This document shows positions 18,459-27,436 of a DNA stretch of 64,000 bases, in pieces. Position numbers and translations under genes: made by a program. Origin of the DNA: Mycobacterium hubeiense (GTDB lineage Bacteria > Actinomycetota > Actinomycetes > Mycobacteriales > Mycobacteriaceae); contig NZ_PIZU01000004.1 of assembly GCF_002838065.1 (NCBI RefSeq), forward strand, positions 62,001-126,000. The letters are read 5' to 3'. The notes beneath the pieces were generated by a model. The model worked only from the letters and a program-made list of their open reading frames with translations. It was not told the origin of the DNA and searched no databases. Each line of letters opens with the position of its first letter. Position 1 is the first letter of the stretch.

Positions 18459-20057
18459 TCAACCTTCCAGGCTGGCCCAGAATTCGCATTGGTGAGCGTC
18501 GTCGAACGTCGTGCTGACGCGACTGCCATCCGGCTGCAATGACATTCGTGCGCCGTCGGGGTCGACGTCCGGCCACTCCGGCTGCCCCGGCGCGCGCGGA
18601 ACGCCGGTGCTGACGAAGCCGCTCCAGTAGTCGATCATCGCGTCGGAGAGCGCTTGCTGCGGCGCACTCAACGGCGGCGCCCCGCCGACGTCGAACAGGT
18701 AGCGCAGCTCCAGCGAGTGGCTGGCGCCGACCCGAAACGGCAAGGTGCGCAACGGTTCGGGCGCAGGGGCGTCACGATCGTTGAACTCGTAGGCGTAGAC
18801 GGGCGCGGTCTCGGCCAGCTCGTCGCCGATCCGGTCGGCGACGCAGGAGAACATCCCGTCGGTGACGGCGGCCGAATAGGCAAGCGGCACACTGTCGTAG
18901 CGCTCCACGGGATAATGCGCCGCGACCGCGTCGGCGTCTGGACCGAAGATCTCTGCCAGCAGACTGGGGTAGTCCTCGGCGCTGAACCGCTCTCCGAGCC
19001 GTAGATAGCGCAGTCCCGTGAACAGGGTGAATTCGTCGCGGTTGGTGCCGATCATGACCGGCACCGGCGCGCCGCGGCCGTCGGCCATACCAGCGACCGG
19101 GTCCACCGGTAGCACCGAGGTTCCGGTGACCGGCCCCGACATCGTTTCGGCGCCGAGGTGCACGTAGCGGATCGGCTTGCGCAGTTTATCCACGGGCAGA
19201 TCGCGTAGGCACTGCGCCGCTGATTGCCGGTCCCCGCAACCGATCTCAGCCGCGTAGTCGAGGCTGGCCCGTTCCGCGGTGGGCAGATCGGCCTGCACCT
19301 GACACGGCCCGCTCATGATGATGGCCGCCCGGAACAATCCGGCGGAGTCGGGCGCGACGAGGTGGTCGCACACGGACATGCCGCCCGCCGATTCACCGGC
19401 GATGGTGACTTTGGCCGGATCGCCGCCGAAGTTGGCGATGTTGTCACGGACCCAGCGCAGCGCCGCCTGCTGGTCGGCCAGCCCGTAGTTGCCGACGGCC
19501 CCGGCCGGCCCGAGGTCCGGATGGGCCAGGAAACCCAGCGTGCCGAGGCGGTAATTGAGGGTGACGACGACGATGTCGCCCCGCGACGCCAGCCACCGCG
19601 CGTCGAACATCCCGCCGCTGCCGTTGATGAACCCGCCGCCGTGGATCCACACCATCACCGGGCGCGCACCGACCGAGCCGCCGGGCGTCCACACGTTGAC
19701 GGTCAGGCAGTCCTCGTCGGTTTGTCGACCGAATTCCGGATCGCCGCCCGGATCCTGGATGCAGCGAGGCCCCGGACGAGTGGCGTCACGCACGCCCTCC
19801 CAGGCCGGCGCGGGCGCCGGCGGCTGGAACCGCAGCGGTCCGATTGGAGCGGCGGCATAAGGGATTCCGGCGAACACTCGGTAGCCGCGGGTCACTTGTC
19901 CGCGCAGCGTTCCCGTCGTCGTCTGCACCAGCGCTGGATCGCTCGACGGCGCCGGCACTGCCGCCCGCGGCGGTTCGCCCCCACCGCGCGCGCAGCCCGC
20001 CGCGAGCAGCACCACGGCTACCGCTGCGAGAGCACGACGGGCGGATCGGGACAGCAC
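18459..20057 (-). CDS. Type B carboxylesterase lipoprotein
   Basis: Codes for 532 residues. A lipobox (LLAAGC, Cys22) predicts a membrane-anchored exported enzyme. The catalytic domain shows the type B carboxylesterase patterns: GIPYAAAPIGPLRFQPP near residue 65, EDCLTVNVW near 115, the oxyanion hole HGGGF near 139 and the nucleophile Ser223 in GESAGGM. The acidic residue and His of the triad lie downstream (the His probably in GASHSLEL). It should hydrolyse ester substrates outside the membrane. Convergent with the DUF4442 gene. Confidence 0.93.
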   Translation of the reverse strand: MLSRSARRALAAVAVVLLAAGCARGGGEPPRAAVPAPSSDPALVQTTTGTLRGQVTRGYRVFAGIPYAAAPIGPLRFQPPAPAPAWEGVRDATRPGPRCIQDPGGDPEFGRQTDEDCLTVNVWTPGGSVGARPVMVWIHGGGFINGSGGMFDARWLASRGDIVVVTLNYRLGTLGFLAHPDLGPAGAVGNYGLADQQAALRWVRDNIANFGGDPAKVTIAGESAGGMSVCDHLVAPDSAGLFRAAIIMSGPCQVQADLPTAERASLDYAAEIGCGDRQSAAQCLRDLPVDKLRKPIRYVHLGAETMSGPVTGTSVLPVDPVAGMADGRGAPVPVMIGTNRDEFTLFTGLRYLRLGERFSAEDYPSLLAEIFGPDADAVAAHYPVERYDSVPLAYSAAVTDGMFSCVADRIGDELAETAPVYAYEFNDRDAPAPEPLRTLPFRVGASHSLELRYLFDVGGAPPLSAPQQALSDAMIDYWSGFVSTGVPRAPGQPEWPDVDPDGARMSLQPDGSRVSTTFDDAHQCEFWASLEG

Positions 20058-20125
20058 GACGCTTGAGCCTAACCAGGCCCCGAATCACCCCCCTTCCCCG
20101 AGTGGCGTCCGTCACATACACTGGC

Positions 20126-20145
20126 AACTTGACACCCGTCAAGTT
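20126..20145. promoter_or_regulatory. Palindromic operator candidate before the P450 gene
   Basis: AACTTGAC-ACCC-GTCAAGTT is a perfect 8-bp inverted repeat 28 bp before the P450 start codon. It is placed where a repressor would block initiation. The embedded TTGAC could also be part of a -35 element. A ribosome-binding site GAGGAG follows at 20163-20168. Confidence 0.6.
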
Positions 20146-20173
20146 TCGTCCAGCCCACACGTGAGGAGACTCG

Positions 20174-21424
20174 ATGAGCACGCCGACGATGGATGAAGCC
20201 GCGAAGGTTTTGGCCGATCCGACGGCCTATGCCGACGAACCCCGACTTCACGCGTCGCTGGCGCATCTGCGGGCGAACAATCCCGTTGCCTGGGTGGACA
20301 ACCCGCCATATCGGCCGTTCTGGGCAATCACCAAGCACGCCGACATCATGGCCATCGAGCGGGCCAACGCTCTGTTCCTTTCCGAGCCCCGTCCGCTCCT
20401 GGCGACGGCCGAGGCCGACGACTTCGCCAAGGCGCAACTCGAGGCCGGAATGGGGCTGCGCACGCTGATCCACATGGACGACCCGCATCACCGCAAGGTA
20501 CGGGCCATCGGCGCAGACTGGTTCCGCCCCAAGGCGATGCGCGATCTCAAGGTCCGCGTCGACGAGCTCGCCAAGCGCTATGTCGACCGGATGCGCGACA
20601 TCGGCCCGGAGTGCGATTTCGTCACCGAGATCGCCGTCAACTTCCCGCTCTACGTGATCATGTCGCTGCTCGGCGTACCCGAAGAGGATTTCCCGCGCAT
20701 GCACAAACTCACCCAGGAGATATTCGGCGGCGACGACGAAGAGTACAAGCGCGGCAACACGCTCGAGGAACAGATGGCGGTGCTGCTGGACTTCTTCGAT
20801 TACTTCTCCAAGCTGACCGCCTCGCGGCGCGAGCATCCCACCGAAGACCTGGCGTCGGCGATCGCCAACGGCCGCATCGACGGCGAACCCCTGTCGGACG
20901 TCGACACCGCGTCCTATTACGTCATCGTCGCCACCGCCGGGCATGACACCACCAAGGACGCCATCTCGGGAGGGTTGCTCGCATTGATCGAAAACCCCGG
21001 CGAGCTAGAGCGATTGCGCAACAGCATGGATCTGATGCCGACCGCCGTGGAAGAGATGATCCGGTGGACGACGCCGGTGAAGGAGTTCATGCGTACGGCC
21101 GCCGATGACACCGACGTTCGCGGCGTGCCGATCGCGAAGGGTGAATCCGTCTATCTCGCTTACGTTTCGGGCAACCGGGATGAAGAGATCTTCGACGAGC
21201 CGTTCCGGTTCGACGTCGGCCGCGATCCCAACAAGCATCTGGCGTTCGGGTACGGCGTTCATTTCTGTCTCGGCGCCGCCTTGGCGAGGATGGAGATGAA
21301 CAGCCTGTTCACCGAATTGGTTCCCAGGCTGGAATCCATTGAGCTGACTGGTGAACCGGAGCTTTCATCGACGGTGTTCGTCGGCGGGCTCAAGCACCTG
21401 CCGATTCGGTACTCGTTGCGTTGA
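20174..21424 (+). CDS. Cytochrome P450
   Basis: Codes for 416 residues. The I-helix oxygen-binding motif AGHDTT is near residue 256, the K-helix E-x-x-R (EMIR) near 296, and the haem-ligand loop FGYGVHFCLGAA places the axial Cys at 365. It is soluble and class I-like, so it needs ferredoxin and a reductase; none is adjacent, though a ferredoxin reductase-like gene lies at 33598. Substrate unknown. A good RBS (GAGGAG) precedes the ATG. The 3' end overlaps the convergent tetR gene by 35 bp. Confidence 0.96.
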   Translation: MSTPTMDEAAKVLADPTAYADEPRLHASLAHLRANNPVAWVDNPPYRPFWAITKHADIMAIERANALFLSEPRPLLATAEADDFAKAQLEAGMGLRTLIHMDDPHHRKVRAIGADWFRPKAMRDLKVRVDELAKRYVDRMRDIGPECDFVTEIAVNFPLYVIMSLLGVPEEDFPRMHKLTQEIFGGDDEEYKRGNTLEEQMAVLLDFFDYFSKLTASRREHPTEDLASAIANGRIDGEPLSDVDTASYYVIVATAGHDTTKDAISGGLLALIENPGELERLRNSMDLMPTAVEEMIRWTTPVKEFMRTAADDTDVRGVPIAKGESVYLAYVSGNRDEEIFDEPFRFDVGRDPNKHLAFGYGVHFCLGAALARMEMNSLFTELVPRLESIELTGEPELSSTVFVGGLKHLPIRYSLR

Positions 21425-22004
21425 CGCTGTCGGCCGACTTGCGGTGGGTGGCCAGGAACCCGTCCACCGCGGCGCGCGCACATCCGCGGTAGTCGAAATC
21501 GGTCACCGTGCTCAGCTTGCCCAGCACGATGGGGCCCAGCAGTAGCGCCGCCGCACGCGTACGATCGATATCGCCCAGTTGTGCCATCGCGTCGGGGCTG
21601 TCGAAGATGGCGTCGAATGGAACGGCGTACTGCGCGGCGACGCGCTCGCGCAGGGTCCGCACTTCGGGGCTGTCGAGCGCACCACGACGGCGGGCCCAGG
21701 GCAGGTCCGGCATGTCGCCGCCGAGCGCCAGCCAGGACATCGCGATGATGCTGACCGGGGCTTCGGCGATCAACTCCGCCTGCGCCTGCACCAACGCGAT
21801 CAACCGATCCCGCAGCGACCCTTCGTCGGGCGGTGTCGGGGCGGCCGGCATCAACGCGTGAAAAGCGGCTGCCACCAAGTCGTTTCCGCTCGGGAAGTGG
21901 CGGTACAACGTCGCCCGGGCGACGTTGGCGCCACGAGTGACCGCGTCGACGGTCACCGCGCTCGGGCCGCCCGAGCGCAGCAGCGCCGTCGCCGCCTCGA
22001 GCAA
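21390..22004 (-). CDS. TetR-family regulator (probable repressor of the MFS gene)
   Basis: Codes for 204 residues from TTG 22004, with a helix-turn-helix (AVTVDAVTRGANVARATLYRHFPSGNDLV) and a C-terminal ligand domain. No ATG or GTG exists in frame between the TTG and the upstream stop at 22050, although the frame remains TetR-like for several more residues (SRARLLEAAT). The start is therefore TTG or a non-standard codon. It is divergent from the MFS gene with two operator-like repeats between them. Confidence 0.88.
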   Translation of the reverse strand: MLEAATALLRSGGPSAVTVDAVTRGANVARATLYRHFPSGNDLVAAAFHALMPAAPTPPDEGSLRDRLIALVQAQAELIAEAPVSIIAMSWLALGGDMPDLPWARRRGALDSPEVRTLRERVAAQYAVPFDAIFDSPDAMAQLGDIDRTRAAALLLGPIVLGKLSTVTDFDYRGCARAAVDGFLATHRKSADSVNATSTESAGA

Positions 22005-22064
22005 CCGCGCGCGCGAGCGGGCCGGCCGTGGGTCGTTACTCGTTTTGTCTCACCTCCAGCCAAG

Positions 22065-22099
22065 AAGACTATCGGTCTTGCTACGAGACTGTTAGTCTC
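22065..22099. promoter_or_regulatory. Two TetR-type operators between tetR and the MFS gene
   Basis: 22065-22079 reads AAGACT-ATC-GGTCTT and 22085-22099 reads GAGACT-GTT-AGTCTC. Both are 15-bp sites with the same AGACT half-site, 20 bp apart centre to centre. Their place between the divergent genes suggests that the TetR represses both. Confidence 0.75.
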
Positions 22100-22130
22100 A
22101 AAAGTACGCCACCGAAGGAGAGCGACGACC

Positions 22131-23708
22131 ATGGTCGACACCCTCGCCCGGTCAGATCAGGATATCGACGCCAACATCGCGAAGCTGTCCTCGCGAGCGC
22201 GCGTCTGGTTGCTGGCGGTGGCCAGTGTGGACGTGTTGATGGTGATCACCTCCATGGTCGCGCTGAACGCCGCGCTGCCCGATATCGCGTTGCAGACCAA
22301 CGCGACTCAGGGCCAATTGACCTGGATCGTCGACGGCTACACCTTGGTGCTGGCGTGCCTGCTGCTGCCCGCGGGCGCGATCGGCGATCGCTACGGACGG
22401 CGTGGCGCGCTGCTCGCCGGTCTCGCCATCTTCGCGCTGGCCTCCATGGCACCGGTGTTCTTCGACAGCCCGGTCCAGATCATCGTTGCCCGCGCGGTGG
22501 CCGGCATCGGCGCGGCGTTCATCATGCCTGCGACGTTGTCTCTGCTCACCGCGGCGTTCCCAAAATCTGAGCGCAACAAGGCCGTTGGGATCTGGGCCGG
22601 TGTGGCGGGGTCGGGGGCGGTGTTCGGATTTCTCGGCACCGGCGTCCTGCTGCACTTCTGGTCGTGGCAGTCGATCTTCTACGCGTTCACCGCCGGCGCG
22701 GTGTTGATGTTCGTGCTCACCTGCACGATCACCTCCTCGCGTGACAAGACCGCCACGCCCGTCGACTGGATCGGCGCAGTCCTCATCGGGGCGGCCGTGG
22801 CGGTATTCGTCTTCGGGGTCGTCGAGGCGCCCGTCCGCGGGTGGAGCCATCCGCTCGTCTGGGGCTGCATGTCCGCGGGTGTTGCGCTGTCGGCAGCCTT
22901 CGCGATCGTGCAACTGATGCGGCGCCATCCCCTGCTCGACGTGCGACTGTTCAGCCGGGCGGATTTCGCCACCGGATCGGTCGGTATCACCTTCCTGTTC
23001 TTCGCGAACTTCGGATTCTTCTTCGTCGCAATGCAATACATGCAGCTCGTTTTGGGCTACAGCCCGCTGCAAACCGCGTTCGCGCTGACACCGCTGGCGG
23101 TACCCGTGCTGATACTTGGCGGAACACTGCACCTGTACCTGCCCAAGGTCGGGCTGCGGGTGGCGGTGACACTCGGGCTGCTGTTCCTCGCCGCCGGGCT
23201 ACTGTGCATGCGAACCCTCGAAGCCGATTCGCCCTATGCCGAAATGGCGTGGCCGTTCCTGCTGGCCGCGATCGGCATCGGGCTGTGTACGGCGCCGACC
23301 ACCACCGCCATCATGCACGCGGTGCCCGACGAGAAGCAGGGCGTCGCGTCCGCGGTCAATGACACGACACGGGAGGTCGGCGCAGCATTGGGTATCGCGG
23401 TCGCGGGCTCGGTGTTGGCGGCTCAGTATCATCACCAGCTCGCGCCGATGATCGCGAACTTCCCGGAGCCGATTCGCAATTCGGCGCTGGACTCGCTTGC
23501 CCACGCGCTCGCCATCGCCGACCAGATGGGTCCGCAGGGTAGCCAATTGCGCGATGTCGCGAACACCGCGTTCCTGGAGGCGATGGACGCGTCATTGTTG
23601 GTGCTGTCCATCGCGCTGATCGTGGCTGCGGTGTTCGTGTTCATCTGGTCTCCCGGCCGCGACGGCCAACAGCTCCGTGTCGTACGTCGGCTGATTTCCC
23701 GTCGCTAA
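22131..23708 (+). CDS. MFS drug-efflux transporter, EmrB/QacA (DHA2) type
   Basis: Codes for 525 residues from ATG 22131 (RBS GAAGGAG). About 14 transmembrane helices are visible. Motif A-like GDRYGRRGALL lies near residue 85, and the segment WIVDGYTLVLACLLLPAGAIGD is typical of the DHA2 drug:proton antiporters. It probably exports hydrophobic or cationic compounds. The longer open frame upstream runs through the operators and tetR and is not used. Its stop overlaps the convergent mftG stop by four bases. Confidence 0.92.
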   Translation: MVDTLARSDQDIDANIAKLSSRARVWLLAVASVDVLMVITSMVALNAALPDIALQTNATQGQLTWIVDGYTLVLACLLLPAGAIGDRYGRRGALLAGLAIFALASMAPVFFDSPVQIIVARAVAGIGAAFIMPATLSLLTAAFPKSERNKAVGIWAGVAGSGAVFGFLGTGVLLHFWSWQSIFYAFTAGAVLMFVLTCTITSSRDKTATPVDWIGAVLIGAAVAVFVFGVVEAPVRGWSHPLVWGCMSAGVALSAAFAIVQLMRRHPLLDVRLFSRADFATGSVGITFLFFANFGFFFVAMQYMQLVLGYSPLQTAFALTPLAVPVLILGGTLHLYLPKVGLRVAVTLGLLFLAAGLLCMRTLEADSPYAEMAWPFLLAAIGIGLCTAPTTTAIMHAVPDEKQGVASAVNDTTREVGAALGIAVAGSVLAAQYHHQLAPMIANFPEPIRNSALDSLAHALAIADQMGPQGSQLRDVANTAFLEAMDASLLVLSIALIVAAVFVFIWSPGRDGQQLRVVRRLISRR

Positions 23709-25135
23709 GCGACGAATTCGGCCGCGCGATGGCCGATCATGGCGATCGTGGCGTGCGGGCCACGACTGGTGATCGACGGCAGAATGGACCCGTCGACAAC
23801 CCACAGGCTGTCGACCCCACGCACCCGGCAGTGCGGATCCAGCACGGCCGCGGGATCGCCATCGGCGCCCATGGGAGCCGTACCTGCCAGATGCTGCGAT
23901 GTCGACCACGAGGGCGGTCCGACTCGCGCTATCGGACCGGCCAGTTCCCTTGCGAGATCCGCTCCGGCGCGCAGCAACTCGACATCAGCGGGTGCGCTGT
24001 CGTAGCGGTGTTCGATGATCGGGGGCACCGTCGGGTCGGCGGAGGCCAGCCTGATGCGGCCTCGTGACTGCGGCTGCATCAGCGCCACTCCCAGGTGAGG
24101 GTGATCGGCCGGATCATCGCCGGGTCCGTGCACCAGAGCATCGAATCCTGCTGTATACGCCCGGATTTCGAGGCCGTGCGGTGTGGTCAGCACCGCCTCC
24201 AGTGGAGGCAGGCCGTGGGTGGGTGACCAATCGATGGAAACCACCCATTCGGGATGATCGGAGAACGACGTGCCGACCGGCAGCGCCGCGATCAGCGGAA
24301 TGCCCGCGGCCGCCAACACGTCCTCCGGGCCGATTCCCGACAACATCAGTAGATGTGCTGATCCTATTGCCCCGGCGGACAGGACAATTCGATCAGCGGT
24401 CAGTTCGTCCGCGCCGTTCCGCCCGACGCACTCGACGCCGCGCGCGCGGCCGTTGACGATGCTCACCCGGCGTACCCGGGTGTTGGCGAGCACAGTGAGG
24501 TTTGAGCGTTCCATCGCCGGTTGCAGGTAGGCGCCCCCGGGCCCGACCCTGGTGCCACCGTTGATGTTCAACGGCACCGCCCCGACCCCCGGCGGGCACG
24601 GCCGTCCGGCGTCGGCCCCGTTGAGATCGTCCACCCAGCGGTGGCCCATATCGGTGGCAGACTGCACGAATGACGCTGTGCAGCCGTCGAATTCAGACAC
24701 TCTGCGGACCAGAATCGGTCCATCCGACCCATGCAGCGGGCCGGTGAAGTCGACGTCGGTTTCGATCGCGCGGAAGTGCTCCAAGACATCGGCCCACGCC
24801 CAGCCGGGCAGTCCCCATCCATCGAAGTCGTCCGGCAGCCCGCGACAGAAGTAGCCGCCATTGATCGCCCCGGAACCGCCGACCACGGCGCCGCGCGTAA
24901 TCTGTGTGCGCCGGATCGGCTCGTCGGTCAGCGTCGTGTTGAAGTGCGCGACGACGGAGCTGGCAGCGCCGATGGGCAGCCGCAGCCCGTCGGTGATCTG
25001 CGCCCGTACTCGCGGATCGGACGGTGCCGGACCTGACTCCACCACCGTGACACGTCGCTGTGGATCTGCCGAAAGTCGTTCGGCCAGAACTGATCCCGCG
25101 CTACCGGCACCGACGATCAACACGTCGCTGTGCAA
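23705..25135 (-). CDS. mftG: Mycofactocin-associated GMC dehydrogenase MftG
   Basis: Codes for 476 residues from TTG 25135 (LHSDVLIVGAGSAGSVLAERLS). The FAD-binding GxGxxG is near residue 10; GMC signatures (GGSGAINGGYFCRG, and the C-terminal HLAGTAPMG and VDGSILPSI regions) are present. MftG is known to oxidise mycofactocinol and pass electrons towards the respiratory chain. An alternative start at 25204 would overlap mftF by 61 bp; TTG, eight bases after the mftF stop, better fits the family. The convergent neighbour is the MFS gene. Confidence 0.92.
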   Translation of the reverse strand: MHSDVLIVGAGSAGSVLAERLSADPQRRVTVVESGPAPSDPRVRAQITDGLRLPIGAASSVVAHFNTTLTDEPIRRTQITRGAVVGGSGAINGGYFCRGLPDDFDGWGLPGWAWADVLEHFRAIETDVDFTGPLHGSDGPILVRRVSEFDGCTASFVQSATDMGHRWVDDLNGADAGRPCPPGVGAVPLNINGGTRVGPGGAYLQPAMERSNLTVLANTRVRRVSIVNGRARGVECVGRNGADELTADRIVLSAGAIGSAHLLMLSGIGPEDVLAAAGIPLIAALPVGTSFSDHPEWVVSIDWSPTHGLPPLEAVLTTPHGLEIRAYTAGFDALVHGPGDDPADHPHLGVALMQPQSRGRIRLASADPTVPPIIEHRYDSAPADVELLRAGADLARELAGPIARVGPPSWSTSQHLAGTAPMGADGDPAAVLDPHCRVRGVDSLWVVDGSILPSITSRGPHATIAMIGHRAAEFVA

Positions 25136-25143
25136 GGCGCGCT

Positions 25144-26556
25144 TCAGTTCCGAATCTGCGGCTTCAACGCTCCGACGTGGCGCTCGCGGACCACCCCGGT
25201 CCACAGGCCCGTGCCGTAGGCGATGTCGTCGAGCCGTTTGAGCAGGATGTAGGTGATCAGGCCGATCGGTTTGGTGTCGTCATCGGCGTTGCCGTTGCGA
25301 CGGATCCAGTCCACCACCCCGTCGACGATAGCCGCCACCAGAACCGCGTGCCGGCAGCGCCGCGACAGCACCGCGGCGATGAGCGCGATCGGCCAGTAGT
25401 GCCGACAGATCGCCGAGGCCAACTGCAGGGCCGCCGACCACAACCCCATACCGGCCACCACTGCGACTTCCTTGGGTTCGGTTTCGACGGCGCTCAACGA
25501 CTTGGCGATGCGTCGCCCCGTCATCGCGGCGATCACCATCGAGGCCAGGTAGCCGATGCACGAGCCCATGCCTAACAGAATCCAGACCACCAACGTCCAC
25601 CCCGAGATCACCAACGGTGCGGTCTTACCGGGATGACGCACGGCCAGCGGTGCCGCTGACTCACCGTAAAATGCTTTGCGGGCCAACCACTCTCGCAATT
25701 CAGTGCGGTGGTCGTGGGCGACCAGCGCCACGGGCTCGTAGCGCAGTCGGGCGCCCGTCTCGATGAAGCGCCAACACAGATCGACGTCCTCACCGCAGGA
25801 CAGCGTCTCGTCGAATCCGCCGACCTCGTTGAGCACCGTGCGTCGGCAGATGATGGCCGCGCTGGGCACGTAGGACACCGTGCCGTAAGGCACCACCGGC
25901 GCTTCGCGTTGACCGAGATCGAGCGATGAGCGCACCGCCTCGTACCGCGCCACCAGGTTGTCGGCCCGTCGCAGCCCGACGATCCTCGGCGCCACCAGTG
26001 CGACGGCCGGATCACAGAAATGGCCGAGCAGCGCCTCGAGCCAGCCTCGCCGGGGCACCACGTCGGAGTCCAGGAACGCGACGAAGTCGGTGTCGCAGGC
26101 CGCCAGCCCGGTGTTGCGTGCGGCCGCGGGACCCCGGCTCTGGGCGTGGCGCAGCACCTGGACGTCGCAGTGCACACCCGCGAAGTCGGACAGCGCAACC
26201 GGCGGCGTCGAACCGTCGTCGACGACGATGACACGCAACCCGCGCAGCGTGGCGACCAGCCGTTGCGCGCCAGAAGTGTTGTTGCGCACCGGGATAACGA
26301 CCGTCACGTCGCGGTAGGACGGACCGCTGGGCGGACGCGGATGCGCGACGGTGGCATCGAGCAGCGTGCGGGCCAGCTGTGCCGACAGCGCGTCGTGCAC
26401 CTCGAGCCGCCCGCCGTTGAGCATGGTCTGCGCGGCCGGAGCCAGGCGCAGCAACCGGGTGGGTGAACCGCCGAGCAGAGCCGAGCCCTCCCCGAGAACC
26501 TTCACCCGGCGATCCACCTGAACGGCGAATCCGTCGGGTAGTCGCGGTCCAGTCAT
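25144..26556 (-). CDS. mftF: Mycofactocin glycosyltransferase MftF
   Basis: Codes for 470 residues. An N-terminal winged segment ([17 protein letters not shown]) precedes a GT-A family 2 domain: [10 protein letters not shown] near residue 84, [10 protein letters not shown] near 110 and [10 protein letters not shown] near 163. The C-terminal part contains hydrophobic helices. MftF attaches a chain of beta-1,4-linked glucose to premycofactocin. Its ATG overlaps the mftE stop (ATGA), so the two are translationally coupled. Confidence 0.95.
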   Translation of the reverse strand: MTGPRLPDGFAVQVDRRVKVLGEGSALLGGSPTRLLRLAPAAQTMLNGGRLEVHDALSAQLARTLLDATVAHPRPPSGPSYRDVTVVIPVRNNTSGAQRLVATLRGLRVIVVDDGSTPPVALSDFAGVHCDVQVLRHAQSRGPAAARNTGLAACDTDFVAFLDSDVVPRRGWLEALLGHFCDPAVALVAPRIVGLRRADNLVARYEAVRSSLDLGQREAPVVPYGTVSYVPSAAIICRRTVLNEVGGFDETLSCGEDVDLCWRFIETGARLRYEPVALVAHDHRTELREWLARKAFYGESAAPLAVRHPGKTAPLVISGWTLVVWILLGMGSCIGYLASMVIAAMTGRRIAKSLSAVETEPKEVAVVAGMGLWSAALQLASAICRHYWPIALIAAVLSRRCRHAVLVAAIVDGVVDWIRRNGNADDDTKPIGLITYILLKRLDDIAYGTGLWTGVVRERHVGALKPQIRN

Positions 26557-27302
26557 ATGAGCATCCCGTCGCGGTCAGGTCGCCATCGCCGCACCCGATC
26601 CGCGCAGCCGTTGACCATCTCGGCAAATATACGCGCGCCGGCCTCGGCGGTGGCCGTGGTGGGGTCACCGAGCACGCCGAGGGCGCTGACCGCCGCCACA
26701 CCGCCGCGACGCATCTGTGGCATCAGCTCGGCCAGGGGCGCGGTGTTGCCGGGCAACCGCTCGTCGGCCCACACATCGGTTGGCGAAATATGTAGCAATA
26801 CAGACGTTTCGGTGTGCCCGGCGTGTGCATCGGCGTTCGCGACGCTGCAGGAGCACCATCCGACGTCGCGTCCCTCGTATCGAAGCAAAGCCGCCGCAGC
26901 GCCCAATGCCTCGACATTTCCACCGTGCCCATTGATGAACACTAGGCGCGATGCCCATCTCGCCGCCGACCGGCCGAATTCCACCAGCAAAAGCCGAAGA
27001 GCGGAGGTTCCGATGGATACGGTGCCCGGGAAGCTCTCGTGTTCGCCGCTGGCGCCATAGTTGATCGCAGGCGCGACGAGCCAGTCGGAGCCCTCCGAGC
27101 GCTCGGCGGCCAGCCGGTCAGCAACCGCGTGACCGACCGCCGTCGCGATCCGGGTGTCGGTGTCTAACGGCAGGTGGGGTCCATGTTGTTCGGTGGAACC
27201 TACCGGGACGACCAACGTGGGGGACATACTGTGTAGCTGTCTCGACGTTGAGTTCCCAAGTTCGTTTGGGAAAGCCACTCGCCGATGGTAAGCCGAATTC
27301 AC
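26553..27302 (-). CDS. mftE: Mycofactocin peptidase MftE (creatininase family)
   Basis: Codes for 249 residues from GTG 27302 ([20 protein letters not shown]), which matches the family N-terminus; the frame upstream is unlike MftE. Metal-binding creatininase motifs are present: [16 protein letters not shown] near residue 37, then GEHESFPGT and [10 protein letters not shown]. MftE cleaves the MftC-modified precursor to release the Val-Tyr-derived AHDP unit. It is coupled to mftF, but separated from mftD by 134 bp. Confidence 0.95.
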   Translation of the reverse strand: MNSAYHRRVAFPNELGNSTSRQLHSMSPTLVVPVGSTEQHGPHLPLDTDTRIATAVGHAVADRLAAERSEGSDWLVAPAINYGASGEHESFPGTVSIGTSALRLLLVEFGRSAARWASRLVFINGHGGNVEALGAAAALLRYEGRDVGWCSCSVANADAHAGHTETSVLLHISPTDVWADERLPGNTAPLAELMPQMRRGGVAAVSALGVLGDPTTATAEAGARIFAEMVNGCADRVRRWRPDRDGMLI

Positions 27303-27436
27303 CTGGCGTGCGCCAATTGTTGGCCGATACGTAGGATTTGATTTTCCGAGGGTTTCCGCGACGCCCTGACGCCCGACCCCGTTAGCCCCTTGCGCCACGC
27401 CCGTACCACCGTGTGCTCGGCTGCCCAGCGGATGGG
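27303..27436 (-). other. Non-coding gap between mftD and mftE
   Basis: The 134-bp stretch has no convincing reading frame. It is the only sizeable gap in the mft cluster, where other genes overlap or nearly touch. It contains an AT-richer patch (27320-27350). It could hold an internal promoter or a processing site, but no clear -10/-35 pair was found. Confidence 0.4.

Noticed and set aside
22050..22090. An upstream GTG start for the TetR at 21390-22004
   Set aside because: The GTG near 22054 is in a different frame and reaches a stop after five codons. It would work only with a sequence correction.
22152..23132. Minus-strand open frame of 326 codons inside the MFS gene
   Set aside because: It is the antisense shadow of clear transmembrane helices; no domain is visible.
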